DNA of 64,000 nucleotides from BJHL01 sp040378885 (GTDB taxonomy: Bacteria > Planctomycetota > Phycisphaerae > Phycisphaerales > UBA1924), in NCBI GenBank assembly GCA_046316615.1, contig JBKDAN010000038.1, positions 1 through 64,000 on the forward strand. The letters run 5' to 3'. The notes under the pieces are model-generated. The model made no database searches. It worked only from the letters and a program-made list of their open reading frames with translations, and was not told the DNA's origin. Each line of letters opens with the position of its first letter. Positions within the stretch are counted from its first letter, which is position 1. A program made the position numbers and the translations under genes. This document shows, one piece after another, positions 9,188-17,734 of this stretch.

Positions 9188-9697
9188 TTGCGCAAAGTCC
9201 GGGGAGTCTTGGGTCGATGGCTGCAAGTCATGAGGGTCATGGGACTTGCCCAGCCTGGCGTGAGTACACCGCACGACGTGCAGGGGTGGCGTCGTACGTG
9301 GACTGTGGCGACGAGCCCAGAGTGCCGCGGGCTGCGGGTGGTGATCCTCCTTTTCGCGACGTTTCTGATGGGCGTGGCGGACCTGGCGCTGACGCTGACG
9401 TACGTGACCAGCATCGGCATGGTGGAACTGAATCCGCTGGCCCGGTACATCATGGAGCACGGCAGCGTGCAGGCGGTCGCGCTGTTCAAGTTCGGGGCGA
9501 TGACCGTCAATGGCGGCATTCTGTACATCTTCCGACGGCGTCGCATCGCGGAGATCGCGGCGTGGATCTGCTTCCTTGTGATGGCGGGGCTGAGCATCAA
9601 GTGGGGTCTGTACGCCTCGCACATGAGCAGCTTCGCGAGCGAACTTCATGAGACGATGATCGTGGATGACGCACGATTCGTGATGATGTCGGAGTAA
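9188..9697 (+). CDS. Small membrane protein, DUF5658-like
   Basis: The ORF gives 169 residues from a TTG at 9188, but the true start is uncertain. AGGGAGGAG runs straight into this TTG, while in-frame ATGs at 9230 and 9239 lack a clear Shine-Dalgarno. The core has three or four membrane helices. The first contains ADLALTLTYV, and it is followed by ELNPLARYIMEHG and a lysine/phenylalanine pair in the second helix. This arrangement of a helix, an NP-[LM]-x6 turn and a short second helix ending in FK is typical of the DUF5658 family, whose function is unknown. The charged C-terminal tail is predicted cytoplasmic. It lies between the two-propeller gene (divergent) and ribF (same strand, 15-base gap), so co-transcription with ribF is likely. 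Confidence 0.7.
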   Translation: MRKVRGVLGRWLQVMRVMGLAQPGVSTPHDVQGWRRTWTVATSPECRGLRVVILLFATFLMGVADLALTLTYVTSIGMVELNPLARYIMEHGSVQAVALFKFGAMTVNGGILYIFRRRRIAEIAAWICFLVMAGLSIKWGLYASHMSSFASELHETMIVDDARFVMMSE

Positions 9698-9712
9698 GCG
9701 TCGCGAGGGGCG

Positions 9713-10699
9713 TTGTCGCGGTTACCCTTATGTGTGCCCGCAAACGCGATCACCATCGGCAATTTCGACGGCGTGCACCTTGGCCACAAGGCTCTGGTGG
9801 ATGCGTGCAGAAACCACGCGCGGGCGCACGGCGGCAAGGTGATTGCCCTGACGTTTGATCCGCATCCCAGCGTGCTTTTGCGGCCTCAGCACACGCCTCA
9901 GCGATTGACGACGTTTGCGCAGCGGCGCGATGCGCTGCTCGCGGCAGGCGCGGATGAAGTGGTGCGACTGGAGCCAACGCCTGCACTGCTTGACAAGTCG
10001 GCGGCGGAGTTTCTGGGGTGGGTGCTGGACGAGTTCAAGCCGGGGCTGATCGCGGAGGGCGAGGACTTTCACTTTGGCAAGCATCGCAGCGGTAATGTGC
10101 ACACGATGCGGGCACAGGCGGCAGAGCGCGGGTGCGGGGTGCAGATTGTCGCTGGCGTGGAGGTGACGCTCAACGACCACAGCGTGGTGCGGGCGAGTTC
10201 GTCGTTGGTGCGGTGGCTGCTCAGCCACGGACGGGTGGCCGATGCTGGCTGCGTGCTGGGGCGGCAGTACGAGTACATCGGCACGGTGCAGCAGGGCGAC
10301 CGGCTGGGGCGGCAGATTCAGATTCCGACGGCCAACGTGGTGAGCGAATGCCTGATGCCCATGAACGGTGCGTATGCGGGGATGGGCGTGCTGCCTGATG
10401 GCACGGTGCTGCCTGCGGCGATCAATGTGGGCATGCGACCGACGGTGCATGGCGTCCAGCGACGGGTGGAGGTGCACCTGTTGCGCGAAGCGAGCGGCGG
10501 CTGGGCGCCGCTCCCGGGACTTCCTGAGTATGGATGGGAACTGCGGGTGCGGTTCGGACACTTCCTGCGGGATGAGATGAAGTTTCCGGGCCTGCCTGCG
10601 CTGCTGGGTCAGATTCAGCGAGATATTGCGCGTGTGCGCGGGCTGATTACCCCGCGCGTGGGGCTGGCTGGCGACGCGCGTGTGCCTGCCAACGCCTAG
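9713..10699 (+). CDS. ribF: Bifunctional riboflavin kinase / FAD synthetase
   Basis: RibF makes FMN from riboflavin and ATP, then FAD from FMN. The N-terminal nucleotidyltransferase domain shows ITIGNFDGVHLGHKALV, with the GH..H nucleotide-binding motif, and later EDFHFGKHRSGN. The C-terminal flavokinase domain shows GRQIQIPTANV and INVGMRPTVHG, followed by EVHLL. Length (328 residues) is normal. The start is uncertain: a TTG at 9713 is two bases after GAGGGG, and a GTG at 9734 would give a product starting just before the conserved ITIGNFDG. The gene follows the small DUF5658-like membrane gene by 15 bases and lies upstream of the S1-protein gene. Confidence 0.93.
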   Translation: MSRLPLCVPANAITIGNFDGVHLGHKALVDACRNHARAHGGKVIALTFDPHPSVLLRPQHTPQRLTTFAQRRDALLAAGADEVVRLEPTPALLDKSAAEFLGWVLDEFKPGLIAEGEDFHFGKHRSGNVHTMRAQAAERGCGVQIVAGVEVTLNDHSVVRASSSLVRWLLSHGRVADAGCVLGRQYEYIGTVQQGDRLGRQIQIPTANVVSECLMPMNGAYAGMGVLPDGTVLPAAINVGMRPTVHGVQRRVEVHLLREASGGWAPLPGLPEYGWELRVRFGHFLRDEMKFPGLPALLGQIQRDIARVRGLITPRVGLAGDARVPANA

Positions 10700-10791
10700 A
10701 ATCACTTCCCACTGCGCCCGGAACGAGGCCCTGCCACGCGGTGGAACCAAACGCACTTGGCAGCCTCACGCACTTTCCCAAGAACCCCATC

Positions 10792-12219
10792 ATGACCGCT
10801 CAGCCCGACAACACCCCCTCCTCACTCTCCGCAGAAACCATGGCCGAAATCGACGCGGCCATGAAGGAGATGGAAGCCCATGGCGCGGCTGAGCCCGCCC
10901 CCGTCAAAGCCGGCGCCCCCGCGCGTCTGCGCGGCCCCCGCGTCGTGCAGGCCGGTCGCGAGCACCGCAACGGCAAGGTCGTGAGCGTGGGCCCCACCGA
11001 CATTTTCATCGAGTTTGGCCCCAAGGAACTGGGCATCCTCTCGCGGACGCAGTATCCCGAGGACAAGGACCTGCCCGTCGTCGGCACCGACCTCGAAGTC
11101 GTCGTCGACAAGTTCGAAAGCGGCGACAACGTCTTCATCTGCTCGCGCCCTGGCGCGGTCAGCAAGGCCGACTGGGAAAAGCTCGATGCCGGCCAGGTCG
11201 TCGAAGCCCGCGTGACGGGTGTCGTCAATGGCAAGGACAACAAGCCTGCTGGTCTTGAGCTGGAAGTCGCGAATCACCGCGCCTTCATGCCCGCCAGCCA
11301 GGTGTCGTTTGACCACATCGCCGACCTCAAGGTCTTTGTGGGCGAAAAGATGACCTGCGCCGTCGTGCGTGTTGAACGCATGGGCAAGGGCAACATCGTC
11401 CTCAGCCGTCGCGACGTGCTCAAGGGTGAACGCGAAGAGAACGCCAAGAAGCTCCGCGAGACGCTGCAGGAAGGCCAGACGGTTGAAGGCACCGTCCGCA
11501 AGATCATGCCGTTCGGCGCGTTTGTCGATCTGGGCGGCCTCGACGGCCTGGTGCACTTCAGCGAGATCAGCTACGACCGCTCCATGTTCGGCGAGAAGCA
11601 CATCGCCAAGCACATTCAGGAAGGCCAGCGTGTCAACGTTCGCATCCTGAAGATCGATGACGAGAAGAAGCAGATCGCCCTGTCGATCAAGCAGGTTGCG
11701 GGCGATCCGTTTGCTCAGCAGGCGGCTGAGATCGTGGAAGGCGCGGAACTGCAGGGCAAGGTCACGAAGATCCTGGAGTTCGGCGCGTTCGTCGAACTCG
11801 CCCAGGGCATTGACGGCCTCGTGCACATCAGCGAGATCGACTACAAGCGCATCAACAAGGTCGAAGACGTCCTCAAGCAGGATGAAGTCGTCCGCGTGAA
11901 GGTGCTGAAGGTTGACGTTGCCAACCGCAAGATCAGCCTGTCGATCAAGGCTCTCAAGCCCGCTCCGGAAATGCCCGCCCGCGCACCGCGTGGTGACGGC
12001 AAGCCCGGCGAAGCCGGCAAGGAAGGCGGCGCTCCCGCTGGCGGCGGCAACCGCGGCTTCGGTGGCGGCAAGCCCGGTGGCTTCGGCGGCGGTCGTGGCG
12101 GCTTCGGCAAGGAGAAGATCCAAGGCCGCAGCGTCGAAGAGATCACGAAGGAAACGCCCGCTCTGCGTCGTCAGCGCGAGAAGTTCAAGCAGTTCCAGTT
12201 CAAGGGCGGCTTGGGTTAA
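10792..12219 (+). CDS. rpsA: S1-domain RNA-binding protein, 30S ribosomal protein S1 type, with Gly-rich tail
   Basis: The ATG at 10792 is chosen over an upstream in-frame GTG at 10741. Its 475 residues hold four OB-fold S1 repeats at about 58-120, 132-206, 226-300 and 316-388. The last two are the most canonical (PFGAFVDLGGLDGLVHFSEIS and EFGAFVELAQGIDGLVHISEI share the same core). Residues ~390-475 are low-complexity, with repeated GGG/GGF and RGGF units, then a short basic helix. S1 proteins bind mRNA at the 30S subunit; four repeats plus a glycine-rich RNA-binding-like tail differs from the six-repeat E. coli form. The gene is followed within 40 bases by a strong terminator, so it probably ends a transcription unit. 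A paralogous S1-like translation factor is an alternative. Confidence 0.85.
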   Translation: MTAQPDNTPSSLSAETMAEIDAAMKEMEAHGAAEPAPVKAGAPARLRGPRVVQAGREHRNGKVVSVGPTDIFIEFGPKELGILSRTQYPEDKDLPVVGTDLEVVVDKFESGDNVFICSRPGAVSKADWEKLDAGQVVEARVTGVVNGKDNKPAGLELEVANHRAFMPASQVSFDHIADLKVFVGEKMTCAVVRVERMGKGNIVLSRRDVLKGEREENAKKLRETLQEGQTVEGTVRKIMPFGAFVDLGGLDGLVHFSEISYDRSMFGEKHIAKHIQEGQRVNVRILKIDDEKKQIALSIKQVAGDPFAQQAAEIVEGAELQGKVTKILEFGAFVELAQGIDGLVHISEIDYKRINKVEDVLKQDEVVRVKVLKVDVANRKISLSIKALKPAPEMPARAPRGDGKPGEAGKEGGAPAGGGNRGFGGGKPGGFGGGRGGFGKEKIQGRSVEEITKETPALRRQREKFKQFQFKGGLG

Positions 12220-12222
12220 GGC

Positions 12223-12253
12223 GAAGTGACAGAGTCACGAAGTAACGAAGTGT
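12223..12253 (+). repeat. Stop-codon-proximal short repeat, copy A
   Basis: GAAGTGACAGAGTCACGAAG followed by TAACGAAGTG begins four bases after the S1-protein stop and leads directly into the AAGGCC terminator stem. Closely related units lie at 46731-46766, 46778-46816 and 46856-46891, each also beside an AAGGCC hairpin arm. Confidence 0.55.
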
Positions 12254-12254
12254 G

Positions 12255-12284
12255 AAGGCCGCGAGCGATCGCGGCCTTTTTCTT
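12255..12284 (+). terminator. Rho-independent terminator after the S1-protein gene
   Basis: An 8-bp perfect stem, GGCCGCGA (12257-12264) with TCGCGGCC (12269-12276), closes on loop GCGA and is followed by TTTTTCTTT. Position and orientation fit termination of the ribF/S1 transcript. Confidence 0.9.
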
Positions 12285-12355
12285 TGGTGGGGTGCCAACG
12301 ATTGCGAGTGGACGCCGCCCCCACCACTGACAGTTTAGTTTCTTCGGAGTCGCCC

Positions 12356-13579
12356 GTGACGTTTTGGCGCGATGGCGTGCCTGTGGTCAAGCGTGTGATG
12401 CCGCCTTACTTGTTTGGCACCGCGGTTGGGTGGGGCATCTACGGCTTGCTGGGCTGGAGCGAGTTCCTGGCGATGATGACGGGGCTGGCGTTCGCGTTCC
12501 CGTTTGTGCTACGGCTGCGCAATGACGCGGTCATTCAACATCACTACAAGCGATTGACCGCTCGCGCGGACTTACTGCTGCTGACGCAGTTTGTGGCCAA
12601 CGGTCTGGGGATGCTGTGTGCCCTGAGCGTTGTGCTGCACACCTTGACATGGTCGCAGGCGGCGATGTCGCTGGCTCCGATCTTGATTGCGGGCGGCATT
12701 CCTCTGGCGCTTTCCGGTCGGCCGCGACGCGTGGGTACGCAGCGTGTGTGCAAGTTCTGCGATTACGAGTACAGCTACGGGTACCCACCCGAGACCGATC
12801 CTTCCGCGCCGTATCGGTGTCCGGAGTGCGGCAAGGGGTGGTTGGCCGACTTGGCTGTGGGCGTCAAGCGGTCCAGTCCGGTTCGTGTCGCCTGCGGTGC
12901 GGCGTGCATGCTGCTGGGCTTTGCCCTCTTCTCATCGCCGGCTTGGAGCACGCGGTGGCTCCCACAACTGCCGACGGTTGTGGTCGAAGCGATGGTGTTT
13001 GGCCAGGGGTCCGATCGCCGAGAGGCGTGGATGGAACTCTCGCAGCGCATGACGAGTTTTTCTGCTGCCGATCACGAGCGTGTTTTTGTGAAGCTGCTGG
13101 ACATGCGTCGCGAGTCGCTTTATTACCTTTCGCGTGAACAGCACGCGTACATGCTGCAGCAGTTCAGCGCGATGCCCGAATCGCTGCAAGAGCGGTTCTA
13201 TCGCGAGACGTTTGTGGTGGATATCGACCGGATCGCTTCGCCACGCGTGGATCGCACGTTCATTCGTATCACGCCCAAGGATGGCGACTACGTCGCTGAG
13301 ACATTGCTCCGCGTGCGAGGCATTTCGATCGGGGAGACTGCCTTGCCCGTGCAGCTTGAGCAGGCATGGCCCGGTCTGCGCGATGTCACGCATTACTTCG
13401 AAGTGTCGGTGACACGTGATGACGTGATTGTCAGTGTGCCACGGACGGAACAGGACCTGCAAATTCACCTGCGCGTGGCAGTCATGATTCCGCCATGGCA
13501 ACGAAACGCCCTGAGCGGCGATGATCCGGCGGGCGCGGCGTATTTGCGGGATATTGATGTGGTCCTGCCGTCGAACTGA
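12356..13579 (+). CDS. Membrane protein with zinc ribbon and extracytoplasmic C-terminal domain
   Basis: The open frame extends upstream to a TTG at 12284, but that codon overlaps the T-tract of a terminator. The GTG at 12356 has CGGAG six bases upstream and is preferred, giving 407 residues. Hydrophobic segments occur near residues 15-30, 35-55 and 80-130. They are followed by a zinc ribbon (CKFCDYEYSYG, then CPECGKGW after an insert of about 17 residues) and another membrane helix. The final ~250 residues are soluble and helical. The layout resembles the membrane/zinc-ribbon protein at 698-1942, although the sequences are not obviously homologous outside the ribbon. Function unknown; such proteins recur in Planctomycetes genomes. 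Confidence 0.78.
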   Translation: MTFWRDGVPVVKRVMPPYLFGTAVGWGIYGLLGWSEFLAMMTGLAFAFPFVLRLRNDAVIQHHYKRLTARADLLLLTQFVANGLGMLCALSVVLHTLTWSQAAMSLAPILIAGGIPLALSGRPRRVGTQRVCKFCDYEYSYGYPPETDPSAPYRCPECGKGWLADLAVGVKRSSPVRVACGAACMLLGFALFSSPAWSTRWLPQLPTVVVEAMVFGQGSDRREAWMELSQRMTSFSAADHERVFVKLLDMRRESLYYLSREQHAYMLQQFSAMPESLQERFYRETFVVDIDRIASPRVDRTFIRITPKDGDYVAETLLRVRGISIGETALPVQLEQAWPGLRDVTHYFEVSVTRDDVIVSVPRTEQDLQIHLRVAVMIPPWQRNALSGDDPAGAAYLRDIDVVLPSN

Positions 13580-13689
13580 CGCTTGTGAGGGGGATGAACT
13601 TCTTGGCGAAGTCTGGTTGTCTGGCCTCGACAGCGTGCGACAATACCCGTTCGCAGGTTGTGTCCGCCCTTTGGTTCTGAGTTTCTCTC

Positions 13690-15441
13690 ATGCTGAGCTT
13701 TGTGGTATTTGATTCTGACGGCGTGGATGCCCGGCATTTTCCGCCGAGGCATGCGTACGTCACGGCGCAGCATGAGGTGCCCACGCAGGGACAGGTGCAG
13801 TTGTCGCCCGGGCGGGTGTCGTGCGAGAAGGCGAGTGCGTCGAACACGGCGGGGCTTGCGGTGCAGATTGAAGTGCAGCGTCCGCAACTGCCTGATGCAC
13901 TGGCGAAGCTGTTGCCCACGCCTCACACGCCGGTGATCGGTCTGCTCATGCTGCAGACGACGCTGCTGCCGGACCGGGCGCGGCCTTACTTGCTGGCGAT
14001 TGAATTGGCGCGGCATCAGATCATGCTGCTGCTGAACAAGCTGGAAGACTGGCAACTGACCGAACTGCCTCCGGAACATCCGGTGTTGCAGCAGTTTGAA
14101 CTGGCACGCGACAACTTCACGGCGGCGCTGGTGGCGCAGAACAAGAAGCAGGACGGCCCGGCGGATGCACTGCACGCCGGCTATCACCCTGAGGCTGATC
14201 GCAAGGCGGCACAGGCGTTGGCACTGGCCCTTGAAGCGGGCGAAGAACTTGCGTTGATTCAGTCGGCCCGTCAGCTCAAAGGCCGGCTGAGCGGAGAGTC
14301 GTACAACGCGGCTCGCGCGGCGTTCACGAAGAGCTCGCAGGAAACTGTGCCGGCGGGGGCGCCGGTTGTGGTGCCGGGGAGCGGTCATGTGACGCTGCCG
14401 GGTGTGCCCCTTATTGGGTGCGCGATTTCGCCCGGGCAGATGAACGAATCGCTGGCGAAGGCGGGTGCCGCGACGTGTGATTTCCTCACGATGCCGATGC
14501 GCTGGGTCGATCTGGAGCCGGTTGAAGGCAAGTACAACTTTGCGACGACTGACCGGTGGATTGAGTGGGCGGTGCGTACGGCGAAGCTGCCTCTGGTGGG
14601 CGGGCCGGTGGTTGATCTTCGGCCCCGCAGCGCGCCGGACTGGCTGTTCATCTGGGAGAACGACTACGACACGCTGCGCGACCTGGTGTTTGAGCACATT
14701 CAGGCGGTGGTAACGCGCTATCGCAAGACGATCTCGCGATGGACTGTCGCGAGCGGGCTGCATGTCAATACGAACTTCAAGATCAGCTTCGAGCAGATTT
14801 TGGATTTGACGCGGCTGAGCGTGATGCTGATCAAGAAGCTGCACCCCACGGCCCGCGTGCAACTGGAACTGCAGCAGCCCTGGGGCGAGTACTTGGTGCA
14901 GAACAAGCGAAGCATTCCGCCCTACGTGTATGCGGAAGCGGTGCTGACAACGCAACTGCCGATTGACGCGATTGCGCTGCGACTGCAGATGGGCCATGCG
15001 GAGCCGGGGCTTGCGACGCGGGACATGCTGAGCTTGTCTGCGCTGCTGGACAAGTACGCGGCGCTCGAGAAGCCGATCTTTGTGACGGCGGTTGGCGCAC
15101 CGAGCCAGCCGATTGCTCCCAAGCCTTATGTGCCTCGCGTGGGTGCGGAAGCAACGGTGCCCTATGAACCGGGTTACTGGCGCAGCCCATGGAGCGAGCA
15201 GCAGCAGGCGCTGTGGATGACGCACGCCATCAGCATCATGGCGAGCAAGCCGTACGTGCAAGGCATCTGCTGGCATGAGCTGTACGACACGCCGGGCGAC
15301 CCGACGACGGCACCGGAGATGCCCTTTGGCGGACTGGTGGACAAGGACAGCAAGCCCAAGGCCAGCCTGCAGCGACTGGGCGAGATTCGCAAGTGCCTGC
15401 GCGAAGGCAAGAGCCCGTTGAGTCTGCTCAAGCCGGCGTGA
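13690..15441 (+). CDS. GH10 (xylanase)-like TIM-barrel protein lacking both catalytic glutamates
   Basis: The protein has 583 residues and no signal peptide. Residues ~1-230 form an N-terminal domain without a recognised family. Residues ~240-560 follow the order of a family 10 glycoside hydrolase barrel (PMRWVDLEPVEGKYNFATTD is the usual fxNxMKWxxxEPxxGxyxF region). In GH10 enzymes the acid/base lies in WDVVNE and the nucleophile in ITELD. Here the matching stretches are W351-T-V-A-S-G356 and I463-F-V-T-A467-V-G, so both glutamates are absent. A hydrolase mechanism is therefore unlikely, and a carbohydrate-binding or structural role is an inference. Lack of a secretion signal also argues against a classical xylanase. 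It follows the zinc-ribbon gene by 110 bases on the same strand. Confidence 0.8.
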   Translation: MLSFVVFDSDGVDARHFPPRHAYVTAQHEVPTQGQVQLSPGRVSCEKASASNTAGLAVQIEVQRPQLPDALAKLLPTPHTPVIGLLMLQTTLLPDRARPYLLAIELARHQIMLLLNKLEDWQLTELPPEHPVLQQFELARDNFTAALVAQNKKQDGPADALHAGYHPEADRKAAQALALALEAGEELALIQSARQLKGRLSGESYNAARAAFTKSSQETVPAGAPVVVPGSGHVTLPGVPLIGCAISPGQMNESLAKAGAATCDFLTMPMRWVDLEPVEGKYNFATTDRWIEWAVRTAKLPLVGGPVVDLRPRSAPDWLFIWENDYDTLRDLVFEHIQAVVTRYRKTISRWTVASGLHVNTNFKISFEQILDLTRLSVMLIKKLHPTARVQLELQQPWGEYLVQNKRSIPPYVYAEAVLTTQLPIDAIALRLQMGHAEPGLATRDMLSLSALLDKYAALEKPIFVTAVGAPSQPIAPKPYVPRVGAEATVPYEPGYWRSPWSEQQQALWMTHAISIMASKPYVQGICWHELYDTPGDPTTAPEMPFGGLVDKDSKPKASLQRLGEIRKCLREGKSPLSLLKPA

Positions 15442-15465
15442 TGCCTTTCATCTGTTCGCAGCAGT

Positions 15466-16518
15466 TCACTTCGTCGCGGCTGTCGCGGGATGGGCGACAG
15501 CATCGCGCAGTTCTGCGAGTGCGCCTTGCAGTTCTTCTGTCATGGTGACACGCTGGGCGGCTTTGGCGATGTTCGCGGCGTGCTGGCTGAAGTCGTTGTG
15601 CTGGCGTTTGGCCAAGCCGTACTCGCGAATATCCGCGGCGGTCTGTCGAGCGTCATTCGCGAGCCACTGGGCGTACTGCGTGGGCTTGATGCGATCGTCG
15701 GGCATCTCCAGCAGCAGCATGACGCAGCCGTGGCGATAGACGGCGTAGTCGCACGTGAGCGTGCCTTGGAGTTCGTTCTCAAAGTCTGGGTGCTGCAGCG
15801 CACGCGCGATCCAGATGGCGCGGAGCGAGGGGCTCGCTTCGTCGGGCAGGCCTGCGACGAGGGTCCAGAGGGGCTGGGTGGGGCTGTAGCGCTCCAGGTC
15901 TTCGAGCAGGCGTTGCTCGGGTGTCATGGCCTCACGGCGTGATTCTTCGGCGGAGGCTTTGGCATGCGCTTCGGCGGCCCATGCGCTGCGCTGGGCATTG
16001 GCGTGCATGTATGCCTTGAGACACATCAGGGCGACGACAACACCGACGGCTGGGGCGGCACTTGCCGCGAGGCACAGTGCCTTGAACGCGCCGTCGCGGA
16101 ACTTGGGCTCGTCGACCCATGCGCTGCTGACGAGAAAGATCAGATAGAGGGCGGGAAGCACGACGCCAGCGAGATTGAGCGTGATGATGTTGGCGTATGG
16201 ATGCTTCTCGCACCAACCCAGCAGTGCGCCGAAGATCGCGCCGCCCACCAGCAGACCCAGGATCGCCATGATGAACGACCCCAAGCCTCGCGACGAGACG
16301 AGCCAGTCGAGCGAGCCGCGGTAGCCCGCCAGTGCGCTGGCGATGAGCAAAGCCAGAGCAGCGGCGGCTGAAGTTGCGACCGGAACGATGAGGCCCATCG
16401 CGCTGTCGCCCTGTGGCGGGCGGCTGGTGTAAAACGCCGAGCACAGCGCGGTGAAGAGCGTGGCCAGACCTGCGATGAGGGTGGCGAGCGTGATGCTGAT
16501 GGAAAGAAGCGTGCTCAT
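15466..16518 (-). CDS. Membrane protein of unknown function with four helices and a soluble C-terminal domain
   Basis: The ATG at 16518 overlaps the stop of the upstream gene in an ATGA arrangement, so the longer upstream reading is rejected. The protein has 350 residues. Hydrophobic segments lie at about 5-28, 45-65, 75-105 and 115-140, with a fifth near 155-175. The remaining ~160 residues are helical, charged and presumably cytoplasmic (EERRREAM..EQRLLEDLERY-like start). No family was recognised. Translational coupling to the 193-residue gene upstream suggests the two products act together. Confidence 0.75.
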   Translation of the reverse strand: MSTLLSISITLATLIAGLATLFTALCSAFYTSRPPQGDSAMGLIVPVATSAAAALALLIASALAGYRGSLDWLVSSRGLGSFIMAILGLLVGGAIFGALLGWCEKHPYANIITLNLAGVVLPALYLIFLVSSAWVDEPKFRDGAFKALCLAASAAPAVGVVVALMCLKAYMHANAQRSAWAAEAHAKASAEESRREAMTPEQRLLEDLERYSPTQPLWTLVAGLPDEASPSLRAIWIARALQHPDFENELQGTLTCDYAVYRHGCVMLLLEMPDDRIKPTQYAQWLANDARQTAADIREYGLAKRQHNDFSQHAANIAKAAQRVTMTEELQGALAELRDAVAHPATAATK

Positions 16519-17096
16519 CTGTAGAGATCCTGGATGTTGACGGGTTCTTCGAAGGCGGGCGTGAGCGCATTGGCAGGCATGAGACGGCCAAACACGTGAG
16601 GTGTCATGACGTCGAGACGACCAAGGCTCTGCTCGCTGCACGCGAATGCGAGCTGGTCGGCATCGGCAGCGATGGCGATGCGCACCTGCAAGTGACCGAA
16701 CTGTGCAGCACTGCAAGCGGCTTGCAGGGCCTTGCGTGTTGATGCGACGGCGGTTGCATCGCCCCAACTGGTTTCGTCGGCACGCATGGCGGCGAAGGCG
16801 GCATCGCCCGCGTAGAAGAGCATGAGGGCGAGAGCATCGGCCTTGAGCGCAGTTGCGTGGTCGAATGCAGAGGTGAACGCAGCGCGGTCTTCGGCCTTGC
16901 ACTGGCCTGTGGTTGCCGCGGCGAGCATGCGATCACACGCTTGCAGCAGCGGCTGACGCTGCGGCTCGGTCAGGTTGCGCCAACCAAGGGTCATGCGACG
17001 GGCGAGGCGCGCCGCCAGCGTGACCTGGGCCCACACGGGCAATTGATCAATCCCTGACAGATCGAGGAATCGGCTGGGGCCACTGGTGTGTGTCAT
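16515..17096 (-). CDS. Conserved-looking helical protein of unknown function, coupled to a membrane protein
   Basis: Start ATG at 17096 is supported by TTTGGAGG with six bases of spacing; the open frame extends further upstream but composition there is noise. The 193-residue product is soluble and predicted mostly helical and alanine-rich, with no signal peptide or membrane helix. It begins with a short segment naming no family (SRFLDLSGIDQLPVWAQVTL). Its stop overlaps the start of the next gene by four bases, so the two are translationally coupled, and both lie downstream of the 139-residue gene at 17221-17640. Function not recognised. Confidence 0.7.
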   Translation of the reverse strand: MTHTSGPSRFLDLSGIDQLPVWAQVTLAARLARRMTLGWRNLTEPQRQPLLQACDRMLAAATTGQCKAEDRAAFTSAFDHATALKADALALMLFYAGDAAFAAMRADETSWGDATAVASTRKALQAACSAAQFGHLQVRIAIAADADQLAFACSEQSLGRLDVMTPHVFGRLMPANALTPAFEEPVNIQDLYR

Positions 17097-17220
17097 GTCG
17101 GGCCTCCAAAGCACACGCTTTCGCTGTTCGCGAGCGCGTTGTTGCGTGTGTCGTGCGGCGTGAAACAGCCGCGAGGTGTCGAGCGGGAAGTGCAGGGGCA
17201 TAGCGTGTTCCGCGGCGGGA

Positions 17221-17640
17221 TTACGCGGGCCAGGCGAAGCGGACGCTCTTGGAGGCGTCGGCGGTGCCGTCGGCCTTGCGCATCTGTGCGACGATCTCGA
17301 TGGCAGCGGGCTTGCCACCCTCGACGTGCACGCGGTACTCCACGCGGCGTGCGTCGCCAGCGGAGGGTTCCATGCCGTTGCCCCAGATGAAGAAGGGCTT
17401 GCCCTGCGCGCCCGTGCTGCGGGCGTTGCTCTGCATCATGGCGGGCTCAAAGACAACGCCCGTGAGATGGCGGGCCTTGATGCGGACTCGCCATGCGCCG
17501 GAAGCTTCGGTTTCGCGGTACGCAACCCAGGCGTAGTCGTCGTTGAGCATCGCGTCGTACACGTCGAGGTATGCGAGCGGCGTGACTTTCATGTCAGCGG
17601 TTGATTCGGGAGCGGCGAGGAGCTGGGTTGCGGCGGTCAT
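17221..17640 (-). CDS. Small protein of unknown function
   Basis: The ATG at 17640 follows AAAGG with suitable spacing; the longer reading to 17835 would run through the divergent thioesterase gene and is rejected. The protein has 139 residues with no signal peptide or membrane segment. The sequence alternates beta-strand-like stretches (AWVAYRETEASGAWRVRIKAR, then VEYRVHVEGGKPAAIEIVAQM) typical of a small beta-sandwich or barrel. It is the first of three minus-strand genes (17640 to 15466), separated from the second by 124 bases. The region upstream is shared with the divergent thioesterase gene. No family was recognised. Confidence 0.7.
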   Translation of the reverse strand: MTAATQLLAAPESTADMKVTPLAYLDVYDAMLNDDYAWVAYRETEASGAWRVRIKARHLTGVVFEPAMMQSNARSTGAQGKPFFIWGNGMEPSAGDARRVEYRVHVEGGKPAAIEIVAQMRKADGTADASKSVRFAWPA

Positions 17641-17734
17641 GTGCGAGCCTTTCGTGTGCGATCGGGACGTTCGTGTGGAAGACAGTGCGAGAAGCACCGC
17701 ATGCGCGGCTGGCGAAATCGGGGTACGCTGGAAC

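Noticed and set aside
13465..15276. A 603-residue minus-strand frame opposite the GH10-like gene
   Set aside because: Arginine/histidine-rich reverse complement of a structured plus-strand protein.
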